The notes below the pieces were generated by a model that saw only the letters and a program-made list of their open reading frames with translations, did not search any database and had not been told where the DNA came from. The position numbers were made by a program, and so were the translations under genes. A DNA stretch of 10,906 bases from Spirochaetales bacterium (lineage in GTDB: Bacteria > Spirochaetota > Spirochaetia > DTKZ01): positions 1 to 10,906 of the forward strand of contig JAISQU010000172.1 of assembly GCA_031274005.1 (NCBI GenBank), in the 5' to 3' direction. Within the stretch, counting starts at the first letter, position 1; every line of letters starts with the position of its first letter. This document shows positions 1 to 6,842 of the stretch, one piece after another.

Positions 1-354
1 CACGGCATACCCGCCGAAAAGGTTTTGGAAAAAACCGGAACTTCGGTAACGCTGGAAATTGTTATTCCGCCCGGCAGCGAATATTTTGACGGCCACTTCC
101 CCGAATTTAAACTCCTGCCCGGGGTCGCGCAATTGGAGCTTGTCGTGCGTCTGGCTTCACGGTATTTGGGAACCGGCATATATGTGCCGTCCGCGAAACG
201 CGTCAAATTTTCCGCCGCCATCCGCCCCGGCGCCGCCCTTCGTTTGGAACTCAGTTATACCGTCGAAAAACACGCTCTGGCGTTCAAAATAGCGAGCTCC
301 AACGGAGCGATTGTTTATTCGGCGGGCACATTAACAATCAGCGGGGAATTATGA
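1..354 (+). CDS. apeI: ApeI-like 3-hydroxyacyl-ACP dehydratase, 5'-partial
   Basis: This is the C-terminal part of a hotdog-fold dehydratase that removes water from 3-hydroxyacyl-ACP to form a double bond of the polyene chain in the cytoplasm. The hallmark is the FDGHFPEFKLLPGVAQLE stretch, in which the His codon at 94-96 matches the catalytic His of FabZ/FabA/ApeI-type enzymes and LLPGVAQLE forms the central helix. The frame is open to base 1. The first possible start inside the window is a TTG at 25 with no well-spaced Shine-Dalgarno sequence, so the real start is probably upstream. Either only a few residues of a stand-alone protein of about 115 residues are missing, or this is the end of an AMP-ligase/dehydratase fusion. 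Its TGA stop overlaps the ATG of the next gene (ATGA). The family call is strong; the start is unknown. Confidence 0.85.
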   Translation, partial: HGIPAEKVLEKTGTSVTLEIVIPPGSEYFDGHFPEFKLLPGVAQLELVVRLASRYLGTGIYVPSAKRVKFSAAIRPGAALRLELSYTVEKHALAFKIASSNGAIVYSAGTLTISGEL

Positions 355-1106
355 GGCAGGGATTCCTTATTCCGGTGTATAATCACGGCAAAACAGCCCT
401 GCCCATTGCCCGGGGGCTCGCGGAGAAAAACCTGCCAATAATTCTTGTGGACGACGGCAGCGGCGAAGAAACAAAAGAATACCTTAACAAAACAGCGGCG
501 GCGTTTCCCCAGGCGCGCCTGGTAACTCTCGAAAAAAACCGTGGAAAAGGCGGAGCGGTTTCCGCCGGTATCCGGAAGGCCCGCGAACTGGGCCTTACTC
601 ATGTGCTGCAAATAGACGCCGACGGGCAGCATGACGCGCGGCGGGCCGCTTATTTTCTGGAACAATCAAACCTGCATCCCGGGGCGGTGATTTGTTCATA
701 CCCTGAATATGATGAGGCGGCCCCGGCAAGCCGGAAAAACGGCCGGATAATTGCCAATACCTGGGCAAAAATTGTTACGCTTTCACCGGAGATACGGGAC
801 GCGATGTGCGGTTTCCGGGTGTATCCGGTGGAACCTGTGTGGGAGCTTATCCACCGGCATCATTTGGATTGCCGCATGGGGTTTGATATTGAGATTCTCG
901 TCCGCTTGTACTGGGAAAACATTCCCCTCATTTTTCATCCCATTCGGGTCTCGTACCCCGAAGACGGAATTTCCCATTTTCACGCTGTGCGCGACAACAC
1001 CCGTATTTCATGGGTGTTTACCCGCCTTTTTTTCGGTATGCTGGCCAGATTCCCCATACTGCTCCGCCGCGCCTGTGCCCGGCGGAAACAAGGGCTTCAC
1101 CGATGA
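351..1106 (+). CDS. Family 2 glycosyltransferase (N-terminal half of ApeJ type)
   Basis: A 251-residue GT-A fold glycosyltransferase of family GT2, expected to transfer a sugar from a nucleotide or lipid-phosphate donor at the cytoplasmic side of the inner membrane. Visible motifs are IPVYNH at 7-12, the LVDDGS nucleotide-binding loop at 32-37, NRGKGGAVSAG at 63-73, the metal-binding DADGQHD at 89-95, CGFRVYP at 153-159 and MGFDIEI near 176. The C-terminus is basic and hydrophobic (FTRLFFGMLARFPILLRR), suggesting membrane association. In many APE loci this domain is fused to an acyltransferase as ApeJ; here it ends in its own stop, which overlaps the ATG of the acyltransferase gene. The start ATG at 351 overlaps the apeI stop, implying translational coupling. 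The sugar and acceptor cannot be read from sequence; a role in anchoring the polyene is inferred from context. Confidence 0.88.
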   Translation: MRQGFLIPVYNHGKTALPIARGLAEKNLPIILVDDGSGEETKEYLNKTAAAFPQARLVTLEKNRGKGGAVSAGIRKARELGLTHVLQIDADGQHDARRAAYFLEQSNLHPGAVICSYPEYDEAAPASRKNGRIIANTWAKIVTLSPEIRDAMCGFRVYPVEPVWELIHRHHLDCRMGFDIEILVRLYWENIPLIFHPIRVSYPEDGISHFHAVRDNTRISWVFTRLFFGMLARFPILLRRACARRKQGLHR

Positions 1107-2089
1107 GGGCATCCGGAAAAAACAGTCCGCACTGGTCGGAATACAGGGAAGCGGCGGCGGGGTATTGGCATTTGAAATTGACGCTTATTATGTTCCGCAT
1201 CCTGCCCGTGATTGTTCTGCGTCTCTTAAGCTTTCCGGTAAGCGTTTTTTATTATCTTTTTTCAGAAAAAGCCGGAAGGGAATCCCGTCGTTTTCTGGTG
1301 AAAGCGGCGGCGGCGCTGCGAAAGGAAACTCCCGGACAGGAACCCGCCGTACGCCCGCTCCGGCATATTATCGCGTTTTCGCTGACTTTAATTGAAAAGA
1401 TGGAATCCTGGGGAGGCAAATTCCCTTTTACGCACATTCATTTCCAGCAGGATGACATTGAAGGTTTAATCGAAAACCTTGAGAGAGGCCGCGGCGCCCT
1501 GCTTATTTGTTCGCATTTGGGAAACGCGGAACTCCTGCGGGGGCTTGCCGGTTTTAACAAGACAGGGGTTTCCCGGGAGATTCCTGTAACATCAATTGTG
1601 GATTTCTCCGGGACAGCGTATTTTAACAGGATGCTCAGGGAAGTAAACCCCAAATCGATGACGCGCCTTATAAGCGTAGAGGATATTGGCCCTGATACGG
1701 TTGTCCTGCTGCAGGACAGGATTGCCGCCGGAGAGCTTATAGTGATTGCCGGGGACAGGACCTCGGCAAATACCCGGAACAAGTATTTTGTATTTCCTTT
1801 TCTCGGCGAACCCGCTCCCTTTTCCTTTGGGGCGTTTTTTCTGGCGGCGCTTCTTGAGGCGCCTAGCTATTTTGTTTTTGCCTTACGCCGCGGGGATCTA
1901 AGCCTGCGGCCTGAATATAATATGCATGTGCATAAAAGCCATGTTTCTTTTGACTGCTCCCGTAAAGAACGGGAGGCGCGGATAGAAGAACTTGCCCGCG
2001 ATTTCGCGGGGCGGCTTGAAAGCTACTGTAAACGCTATCCCTATCAGTGGTATAATTTTTTCGATTTTTGGGCGAAGCCCGGAGGATAA
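1103..2089 (+). CDS. LpxL/HtrB-like lysophospholipid-type acyltransferase (C-terminal half of ApeJ type)
   Basis: A 328-residue acyltransferase of the lipid A biosynthesis acyltransferase (LpxL/LpxM, LPLAT) family, which moves an acyl chain from acyl-ACP to a lipid acceptor at the inner membrane. The HX4E catalytic motif is visible as H138...E143 (SHLGNAE), with a conserved GDR at 217-219. The N-terminus has the usual W-SEYREAAAGYWHLKL pattern followed by a hydrophobic stretch at about 28-52, and the C-terminus ends in YPYQWYNFFDFW, typical of this subfamily. The ATG at 1103 is chosen because it overlaps the glycosyltransferase stop (ATGA) and begins exactly at the conserved region; an upstream start at 1010 would only add out-of-frame glycosyltransferase sequence. 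It probably acylates the polyene or its lipid anchor; the true acceptor is unknown. Confidence 0.88.
   Translation: MRASGKNSPHWSEYREAAAGYWHLKLTLIMFRILPVIVLRLLSFPVSVFYYLFSEKAGRESRRFLVKAAAALRKETPGQEPAVRPLRHIIAFSLTLIEKMESWGGKFPFTHIHFQQDDIEGLIENLERGRGALLICSHLGNAELLRGLAGFNKTGVSREIPVTSIVDFSGTAYFNRMLREVNPKSMTRLISVEDIGPDTVVLLQDRIAAGELIVIAGDRTSANTRNKYFVFPFLGEPAPFSFGAFFLAALLEAPSYFVFALRRGDLSLRPEYNMHVHKSHVSFDCSRKEREARIEELARDFAGRLESYCKRYPYQWYNFFDFWAKPGG
2081..2085 (+). promoter_or_regulatory. Shine-Dalgarno GGAGG for the thioesterase gene
   Basis: GGAGG lies within the last codons of the acyltransferase gene, six bases before the ATG at 2092. This fixes the thioesterase start at 2092 rather than the upstream TTG at 2068. 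Confidence 0.75.
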
Positions 2090-2091
2090 TC

Positions 2092-2520
2092 ATGAACACC
2101 TGCCTTTTGAACGAGGAGATTGAGTTTACCATAGAGTTTTATGATGTTGACGCAATGGAAATTGTCTGGCACGGAAACTATATCAAATATTTTGAAAAAG
2201 CCCGCTGCGCTTTATTGAATAAAATCGGTTACGGGTATGCCTGCATGAAAGACTCAGGATACAGCTTTCCGGTAACCGAAATATCCGTAAAATACATCAG
2301 GCCGCTCGTATTCGGCCAGAAGGTACGCGCAAAGGCTATTCTTGATGAGTATGAAAACCGGTTAAGGATAAAATATGAGCTTTATGACGCGCAAACCGGC
2401 GTACTCACAACAAAGGGGATGAGTACTCAAATGGCATATGATATTGCCGGCGCGAGTTCGTGTTTCGTCTGTCCGCAGATTCTTATTGATAAGGTTGAAG
2501 CCTTACTGGCGCCGGTTTGA
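2092..2520 (+). CDS. apeK: ApeK-like 4-HBT/YbgC hotdog acyl thioesterase
   Basis: A 142-residue single-domain hotdog protein of the 4-hydroxybenzoyl-CoA thioesterase/YbgC family, which hydrolyses acyl thioesters in the cytoplasm. The signature FYDVDAMEIVWHGNYIKYFE spans about 16-35; D20 aligns with the catalytic Asp of YbgC and 4-HBT, and H27-G28-N29-Y30 forms the usual loop. Length is typical. In APE loci the ApeK thioesterase is thought to edit or release stalled chains from the carrier protein; in vitro polyene formation does not strictly need it in described systems. It starts two bases after the acyltransferase stop. The family assignment is secure; the exact substrate is inferred from neighbours. 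Confidence 0.87.
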   Translation: MNTCLLNEEIEFTIEFYDVDAMEIVWHGNYIKYFEKARCALLNKIGYGYACMKDSGYSFPVTEISVKYIRPLVFGQKVRAKAILDEYENRLRIKYELYDAQTGVLTTKGMSTQMAYDIAGASSCFVCPQILIDKVEALLAPV

Positions 2521-2522
2521 TA

Positions 2523-2528
2523 GAGGAG
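2523..2528 (+). promoter_or_regulatory. Shine-Dalgarno GAGGAG for the LolA-like gene
   Basis: GAGGAG just after the thioesterase stop, nine bases before the ATG at 2538, supports that ATG over the TTG at 2517. Confidence 0.7.
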
Positions 2529-2537
2529 ATTTTCTAC

Positions 2538-3206
2538 ATGAGTCGTTTCACCTGTTTTTTTGCTGTTTGTATCGCGCTCCTCGGCGGCGCTCCCCTGTAC
2601 CCGCAGACGCCCCCGGATAACCCTGTTTTTCAATTTCCGCTTTCCCCGGCGACTCTTCCCCGCTTTCATGAAATATGCGGTGTTCTGGCGAAGCGCCCTG
2701 TCACAAAGGGAATCTTTACGCAGAAAAAAAACATTTCCCGCCTGAACCGTTCTCTCGTGTCGGGAGGCAACTTTATTATTGACGCGAAGCTGGGCATTGT
2801 CTGGGAGACCCTTTCCCCTTTCCCGTCGACTATGGCGGTTGGCCGGGATTATATTATCCAGTCTGTCCCCGGCGGCGCAAAGACAAAACTTGAGGCGGCC
2901 GGGAACGAAACTTTCCTGCGTTTATCCGAAACACTAAGCGCCGTTTTTACAGGAGACGCCCAAAGACTGCTGGAGAACTTTAAAAATTATTTTACAGAAA
3001 CCGGCGCGGCCTGGACACTCGGCCTTATCCCTTTAGAAGGCTCCATCCGGTCTTTTGCCGCGGCAATAATCATGAGCGGAGACTCCGTTATACGGTCCGT
3101 TACCGTCCATGAACAAAACGGAGATAGTATTCGGTACGAGTTGTCCCGGCATAGTTTTCCGGAAGAATTAGGTTCCCATGAGAAAAATCTTTTTTCCGCG
3201 CATTAA
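2538..3206 (+). CDS. apeL: LolA-like outer-membrane lipoprotein/lipid carrier (ApeL type)
   Basis: A 222-residue exported protein. The N-terminus (MSRFTCFFAVCIALLGGAPLYPQ) is a Sec signal peptide with cleavage probably near residue 18-23. The mature part carries the LolA-family core: VTKGIFTQKKNISRLNR, then SGGNFIIDAKLGIVWETLSPFPS, matching the G-x-F-x-Q-x-K / G-x-F / GIxW-x-x-x-x-PF pattern of LolA beta strands. LolA proteins form a half-barrel that carries acylated cargo across the periplasm. Beside an MMPL exporter and a lipoprotein, this copy most likely serves the polyene lipid rather than general lipoproteins. Its last 29 bases overlap the start of the exporter gene. It is distant from housekeeping LolA, as usual for APE-associated copies. 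Confidence 0.83.
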   Translation: MSRFTCFFAVCIALLGGAPLYPQTPPDNPVFQFPLSPATLPRFHEICGVLAKRPVTKGIFTQKKNISRLNRSLVSGGNFIIDAKLGIVWETLSPFPSTMAVGRDYIIQSVPGGAKTKLEAAGNETFLRLSETLSAVFTGDAQRLLENFKNYFTETGAAWTLGLIPLEGSIRSFAAAIIMSGDSVIRSVTVHEQNGDSIRYELSRHSFPEELGSHEKNLFSAH

Positions 3207-5574
3207 TAAGCCATTCGCGCCTGTATATATCTGGATTTTTTTTCACGCCCTCACAGGTATTGCTGTGGGGCTTTTGTATATTGCCGGAGGGCCGGTTCGG
3301 GTCAATACGGCGTTACTCGACATACTTCCGGATTCCCCCGGACGCAAACATACGGCAGCCGCGGAAAAAGTTTTCAGCGGCAGAACCGCCCGGAATGTGT
3401 ATATTTTCGCGGGGAGCGCCGATTTTAGCGCCGCCAGGCGCGCCGCCGTCAGCCTCTATGACGGTTTCGCCGGTTCCGGTACATTTGAAACCATTTCGCT
3501 TTATATCGACGAAAACATTATGGCCCGCTTTACCGGCTACCTGTACGCCTACCGTTATGCCCTGCTGGACGCCGACACCCGAAATCTTTTAGAAAACGGT
3601 AAAGCCCGGGAAATCGCCGACGCGGCATTAGCCAGGGCATTCGGAGCTTTTACCTTTACCGGCCTCGATACAATAGAAACTGATCCGTTTTTTCTTGCCG
3701 ACCTGAGAATGAAAAAGTTTCTATCCTCCTCACTGCTTTCAAGCGGCCGCCTGTCTGTACGGGAAGATGTTCTTGCCGCCCGCTATGAGGGGCTTTGGTA
3801 TGTTATGATCCGGGGAGCCTTTTCCCCTTCGGGCGTCGCGATTACCAACGAGGACAGTGCGGTAAGAAAAATTTACGCTTCCTGCGAAAATATCGCCGCC
3901 CGAGACCCCGGCGTAAGATTTATATATTCCGGAGTACCTTTTCACAGTTACCAGAGTTCCTCAAATGCCCAGAATGAAATATCCCTTATCACAACAATTT
4001 CTCTGGTCATTATTATCCTGGGGTTTTTGTTTTTTTTCCGTTCTCCCCTTCCGGTACTGGCGTCCGTGGCGGCGATAGGAGCATCGCTGCTTTTAGCGGC
4101 CGGCGCCGTAGTTCTTTTTTTCAGGGAAATTCACGTTTTAACATTTGTATTCGGCACGACGCTTATAGGAACCTGCGTGGATTATTACATTCATTATTTT
4201 ATACACAGAAAATGGAATCCCGGCCTCGGTACCGGCGCCGAAATACGCTCCCATATTATTCGAAGCCTTACAATGAGTTTTGTTTCTACCGGGATTTGTT
4301 ACGCCGCGCTGCTATTCGCGCCTTTTATGATTTTAAGGCAATTCGCTGTTTTTTCGTTAGCCGGATTATTGAGTTCTTTTTTAACGGCGCTATGCCTGTA
4401 TCCGTATTTAAAAAATCCCAATCCCGAGAAACGCCGCCGAATGAAATTCCCCGCCGTCAAAACATCCGCCGCGGGCTTATCCGCCCTGAGAAAACTTTTG
4501 TTCTTCGCAATCCTTACAGCGTCGCTTGGATGCCTTTTTTTTAACCGGCATACGCTGCGGGTGGAGAATACTATCGGCGATATGTATACCGTGTCCGAAT
4601 CCCTGAGGGAATCTGAAAGAATCGCGGCGGGGATACTCAATCATGGTTCGGCGGGCTGGTATTTTATTGTTTCCGGCGATAATCCTGAAGAACTCCTCCG
4701 GCATGAAGAAGCTCTGAGCGCGGAGCTTGAAAAACAAATCGCCGGGGGCGGCTTAAAGCATTATATGGCGACATCGGTTTTTATACCTTCCCTTCGTACG
4801 CAAAAAGAAAATTACGCCGCCGCAAAAAAACTGCTGCCCTTCGCGGAACGCCAGTTTGAGTATCTGGGGTTTCCTCCTGAAACGGCGGAAGTTTTCCGCC
4901 GGGACTTTGCCGCCGCGGAGGCGAAACTCAGTATTCCCGGCGGCGATATTCCGGAATATATAAATAATTTTATTTCAAATTTGTGGATCGGCGAAGTTAA
5001 CGGCCGCTATTATTCATGCGTTCTTCCCTTGCAGGCAAAAACAGAAGAACCGTTCAGGATACTGGCGGATGAGTTTGATTTTGTAACATTCGTCAACACG
5101 GTAAAAGATATAGAAACGGAACTGGATTCCCTGACCCGCGTTATGTTGCTGCTTTTTCCGGCCGCCTGCATCATCGTAAGCGTTGTGGTACGTTTAGTGT
5201 ATTCCCCGCGGGATACACTAAAGATTTGCGCCGTTCCCTTTTTGCTGACGCTTGTTACCCTGGCCGTGCTTGCCCTCCGCGGCGCCGGCCTGGGATTTTT
5301 TTCCGTAACAGGTATTATTCTGATATTCGGTTTGGGTCTTGATTACATGTTCTATACAATCGAAAGTAAAAAATCCTCCGGCGGCCTGACAGTCTGCGCC
5401 GTAGCGCTGTCCTTTGCGACAACCGCGTTATCCTTCGGCGCGCTGGCGTTAAGTACCTTTGCGCCGGTTCATATCTTTGGCCTGACCGTCTTTACCGGGC
5501 TTACTACGGCGTTTATTTCCGCGCTCCTTATGAGCGGCAAAGTATCCGGCGAAAACCAGGAAACCTCCGGCTGA
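3178..5574 (+). CDS. apeM: MMPL/RND-superfamily exporter (ApeM type)
   Basis: A 798-residue inner-membrane transporter with the duplicated RND/MMPL layout. TM1 lies at about 16-36 and is followed by a periplasmic domain to about 260. A first group of membrane helices spans about 269-408, and TM7 lies at about 439-455. A second periplasmic domain is followed by the last helices from about 652 to 790. Each half has a charged GxxxDY-type motif inside a helix, GTCVDYY with D335 and GLGLDYMFY with D722, as expected for proton relay residues of MMPL proteins. The ATG at 3178 lies inside the end of the LolA-like gene. The likely role is lifting the polyene lipid from the inner membrane to the LolA-like carrier. 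Its final 106 bases overlap the 3' end of the minus-strand transferase; the last helix lies in the overlap, so this end looks genuine. Confidence 0.9.
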   Translation: MRKIFFPRINKPFAPVYIWIFFHALTGIAVGLLYIAGGPVRVNTALLDILPDSPGRKHTAAAEKVFSGRTARNVYIFAGSADFSAARRAAVSLYDGFAGSGTFETISLYIDENIMARFTGYLYAYRYALLDADTRNLLENGKAREIADAALARAFGAFTFTGLDTIETDPFFLADLRMKKFLSSSLLSSGRLSVREDVLAARYEGLWYVMIRGAFSPSGVAITNEDSAVRKIYASCENIAARDPGVRFIYSGVPFHSYQSSSNAQNEISLITTISLVIIILGFLFFFRSPLPVLASVAAIGASLLLAAGAVVLFFREIHVLTFVFGTTLIGTCVDYYIHYFIHRKWNPGLGTGAEIRSHIIRSLTMSFVSTGICYAALLFAPFMILRQFAVFSLAGLLSSFLTALCLYPYLKNPNPEKRRRMKFPAVKTSAAGLSALRKLLFFAILTASLGCLFFNRHTLRVENTIGDMYTVSESLRESERIAAGILNHGSAGWYFIVSGDNPEELLRHEEALSAELEKQIAGGGLKHYMATSVFIPSLRTQKENYAAAKKLLPFAERQFEYLGFPPETAEVFRRDFAAAEAKLSIPGGDIPEYINNFISNLWIGEVNGRYYSCVLPLQAKTEEPFRILADEFDFVTFVNTVKDIETELDSLTRVMLLLFPAACIIVSVVVRLVYSPRDTLKICAVPFLLTLVTLAVLALRGAGLGFFSVTGIILIFGLGLDYMFYTIESKKSSGGLTVCAVALSFATTALSFGALALSTFAPVHIFGLTVFTGLTTAFISALLMSGKVSGENQETSG

Positions 5575-6227
5575 GAGCTAGAGACGGGTCCGTTTCTTTC
5601 CCGTGCGGCGGCAAGCACATAGCCGACGGAAGCTCCGCGCCCGTATTCATAGACATAAAAAGTAAACCAGGGATGGGCAATTTTATCCGGAACGCCCCTG
5701 CTGTATGTATAGAAGGCAGCCTGTTCCGTGTTAAAAATAAAAACAGGGCATTTGCGCATATCAAAAACAGAAAGACCGTTTGCCTTTATAAAACATTCTT
5801 TCAGGACCCAGATACGGTAAAACCGCAAAAGTCTTTCCTGCGCGGCGCAAGCGGCGGCTATATAGACCCGCTCGGCGCGGGAAAAAAACTGACGGATAAT
5901 TTTATCGCGATTTTTCCTGCTATTTACGTATTGAATGTCGCATCCTGTACGCAGCGGAAAACCTGTCTGCGCAGATCGTTCCGGTAAAAACGAGACGGCA
6001 ATCATCGATCCGGAATGGGATACGCTGAAATCCGCGTGGCGGTCGGCAAAATAGGGCCTTCCCAATATCTCCGTCCGCAGCGCCGCGGGAGAACCGCCGT
6101 CCAGTAAACCAAGTATCCGCCGGCCTTCCCTGTGGGATACATCTCCACGGCGCGAACCGGCCTCTCTGCCGGAGACCGCGTCGTTTGACAAAAAAGATAA
6201 TCCCAGATAGAATGAGGCGGTATTCAT
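5469..6227 (-). CDS. Sfp-type 4'-phosphopantetheinyl transferase
   Basis: A 252-residue enzyme that moves the phosphopantetheine arm from CoA to a serine of an acyl carrier protein, making the holo form needed by the polyene pathway. Numbered from the ATG at 6227, the sequence shows GRPYF at 56-60, FSVSHSG at 67-73, the Mg2+-binding GCDIQ with D97, FFSRAE at 114-119 and WVLKECFIKANG at 140-151 with E144 and K148. Gln99 replaces the Glu of the GIDIE form. It is the only minus-strand gene here. The conserved domain ends near residue 215; the remaining 35 residues are encoded entirely antisense to the exporter's last helix and look unconserved. The start is uncertain: the ATG at 6227 lacks a clear ribosome site, whereas an in-frame ATG at 6323 has GGAG seven bases upstream but would add a low-complexity leader and overlap the next gene head-to-head. 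Confidence 0.86.
   Translation of the reverse strand: MNTASFYLGLSFLSNDAVSGREAGSRRGDVSHREGRRILGLLDGGSPAALRTEILGRPYFADRHADFSVSHSGSMIAVSFLPERSAQTGFPLRTGCDIQYVNSRKNRDKIIRQFFSRAERVYIAAACAAQERLLRFYRIWVLKECFIKANGLSVFDMRKCPVFIFNTEQAAFYTYSRGVPDKIAHPWFTFYVYEYGRGASVGYVLAAARERNGPVSSSQPEVSWFSPDTLPLIRSAEINAVVSPVKTVRPKI
6185..6213 (+). promoter_or_regulatory. Predicted sigma-70-type promoter for apeN-O-P-Q-R
   Basis: A perfect -35 TTGACA (6185-6190) is followed by a 17-base spacer and TAGAAT (6208-6213), a five-of-six match to the -10 consensus. Transcription would start near 6220, about 44 bases before the lipoprotein ATG. It lies inside the first codons of the minus-strand transferase and just where the plus-strand operon resumes after the interruption. 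Location and consensus match both support it; activity is untested. Confidence 0.6.
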
Positions 6228-6263
6228 AAATTGGCTGGAGTTGGGAGAATCAAATTTCGAAAA

Positions 6264-6842
6264 ATGCGCGCCGGACTCATTTTCCTCGTCCTTCTTTTTT
6301 CCTTCTCCTGCGCTACCACGCATACCGCGTCTCCGGTCTTTTCGCCCGTCTATATAACAAACCAGGCGCGCTATTCTTTACTGCCGCCCTCGGATATCCA
6401 GGCGCCTCTTGATATGGCGCAGCATATTTCCGGCGCCTACGGGAAACAGAAATTCCTGCTGGAAGCCTGGATTCAGGCCGATGATACGCGGTTAAATATG
6501 TCATTTTTTAACGGCCTGGGAACCGCCGTGGGCGATCTGGTTTTTCGTGAAACGGAAATTTCTTTTGACTCAGTTTTCTTTCCCTCCTCCTTCAAGCCTG
6601 AATATATTGTGGCGGATTTTCAGTTTTGTTTCTACCGGGCCGAAGCGCTGTCTCCGGCTCTGGAAAAATGCGGCCTTAGTCTTTTGGTCGAACATCGCGG
6701 CGCGCAAGCCGGAGAAAAAACAGAGCTTCGTATAATTTCAGACGCGCAAAAACCCGTCATTGAAATCGAGAAAACTCAGGCCTTCGTCAGGTATACAAAT
6801 TATATGCGCGGATATACATATACTCTTGAGGGAGAGTTCTGA
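6264..6842 (+). CDS. apeN: DUF3261-like lipoprotein (ApeN type)
   Basis: A 192-residue predicted lipoprotein. MRAGLIFLVLLFSFSC is a short lipoprotein signal peptide with C16 as the probable lipidated residue; the residues before it (S-F-S) fit the loose lipoboxes known from spirochaetes better than the strict L-[AS]-[GA]-C pattern. The mature part has beta-rich features of DUF3261 proteins found in APE loci, including ISGAYGKQKFLLEAWIQAD, the NGLGTAVGDLVF segment and PEYIVADFQFCFY. DUF3261 has no proven biochemical role; beside LolA and MMPL partners it may act as the outer-membrane acceptor in polyene delivery. The ATG at 6264 is chosen because it begins the signal peptide; GGAG (6237-6240) and GGGAGA (6243-6248) lie upstream at rather long spacing. 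The stop shares one base with the next start (TGATG). Confidence 0.76.
   Translation: MRAGLIFLVLLFSFSCATTHTASPVFSPVYITNQARYSLLPPSDIQAPLDMAQHISGAYGKQKFLLEAWIQADDTRLNMSFFNGLGTAVGDLVFRETEISFDSVFFPSSFKPEYIVADFQFCFYRAEALSPALEKCGLSLLVEHRGAQAGEKTELRIISDAQKPVIEIEKTQAFVRYTNYMRGYTYTLEGEF

Noticed and set aside
1010..1102. Longer N-terminus for the acyltransferase
   Set aside because: It overlaps the glycosyltransferase in another frame and shows no family similarity; the ATG at 1103 begins the conserved region and forms an ATGA junction.
5560..5620. A rho-independent terminator between exporter and transferase
   Set aside because: I looked for a GC-rich hairpin followed by a T run on either strand at the convergent ends and found none; the coding regions overlap here.
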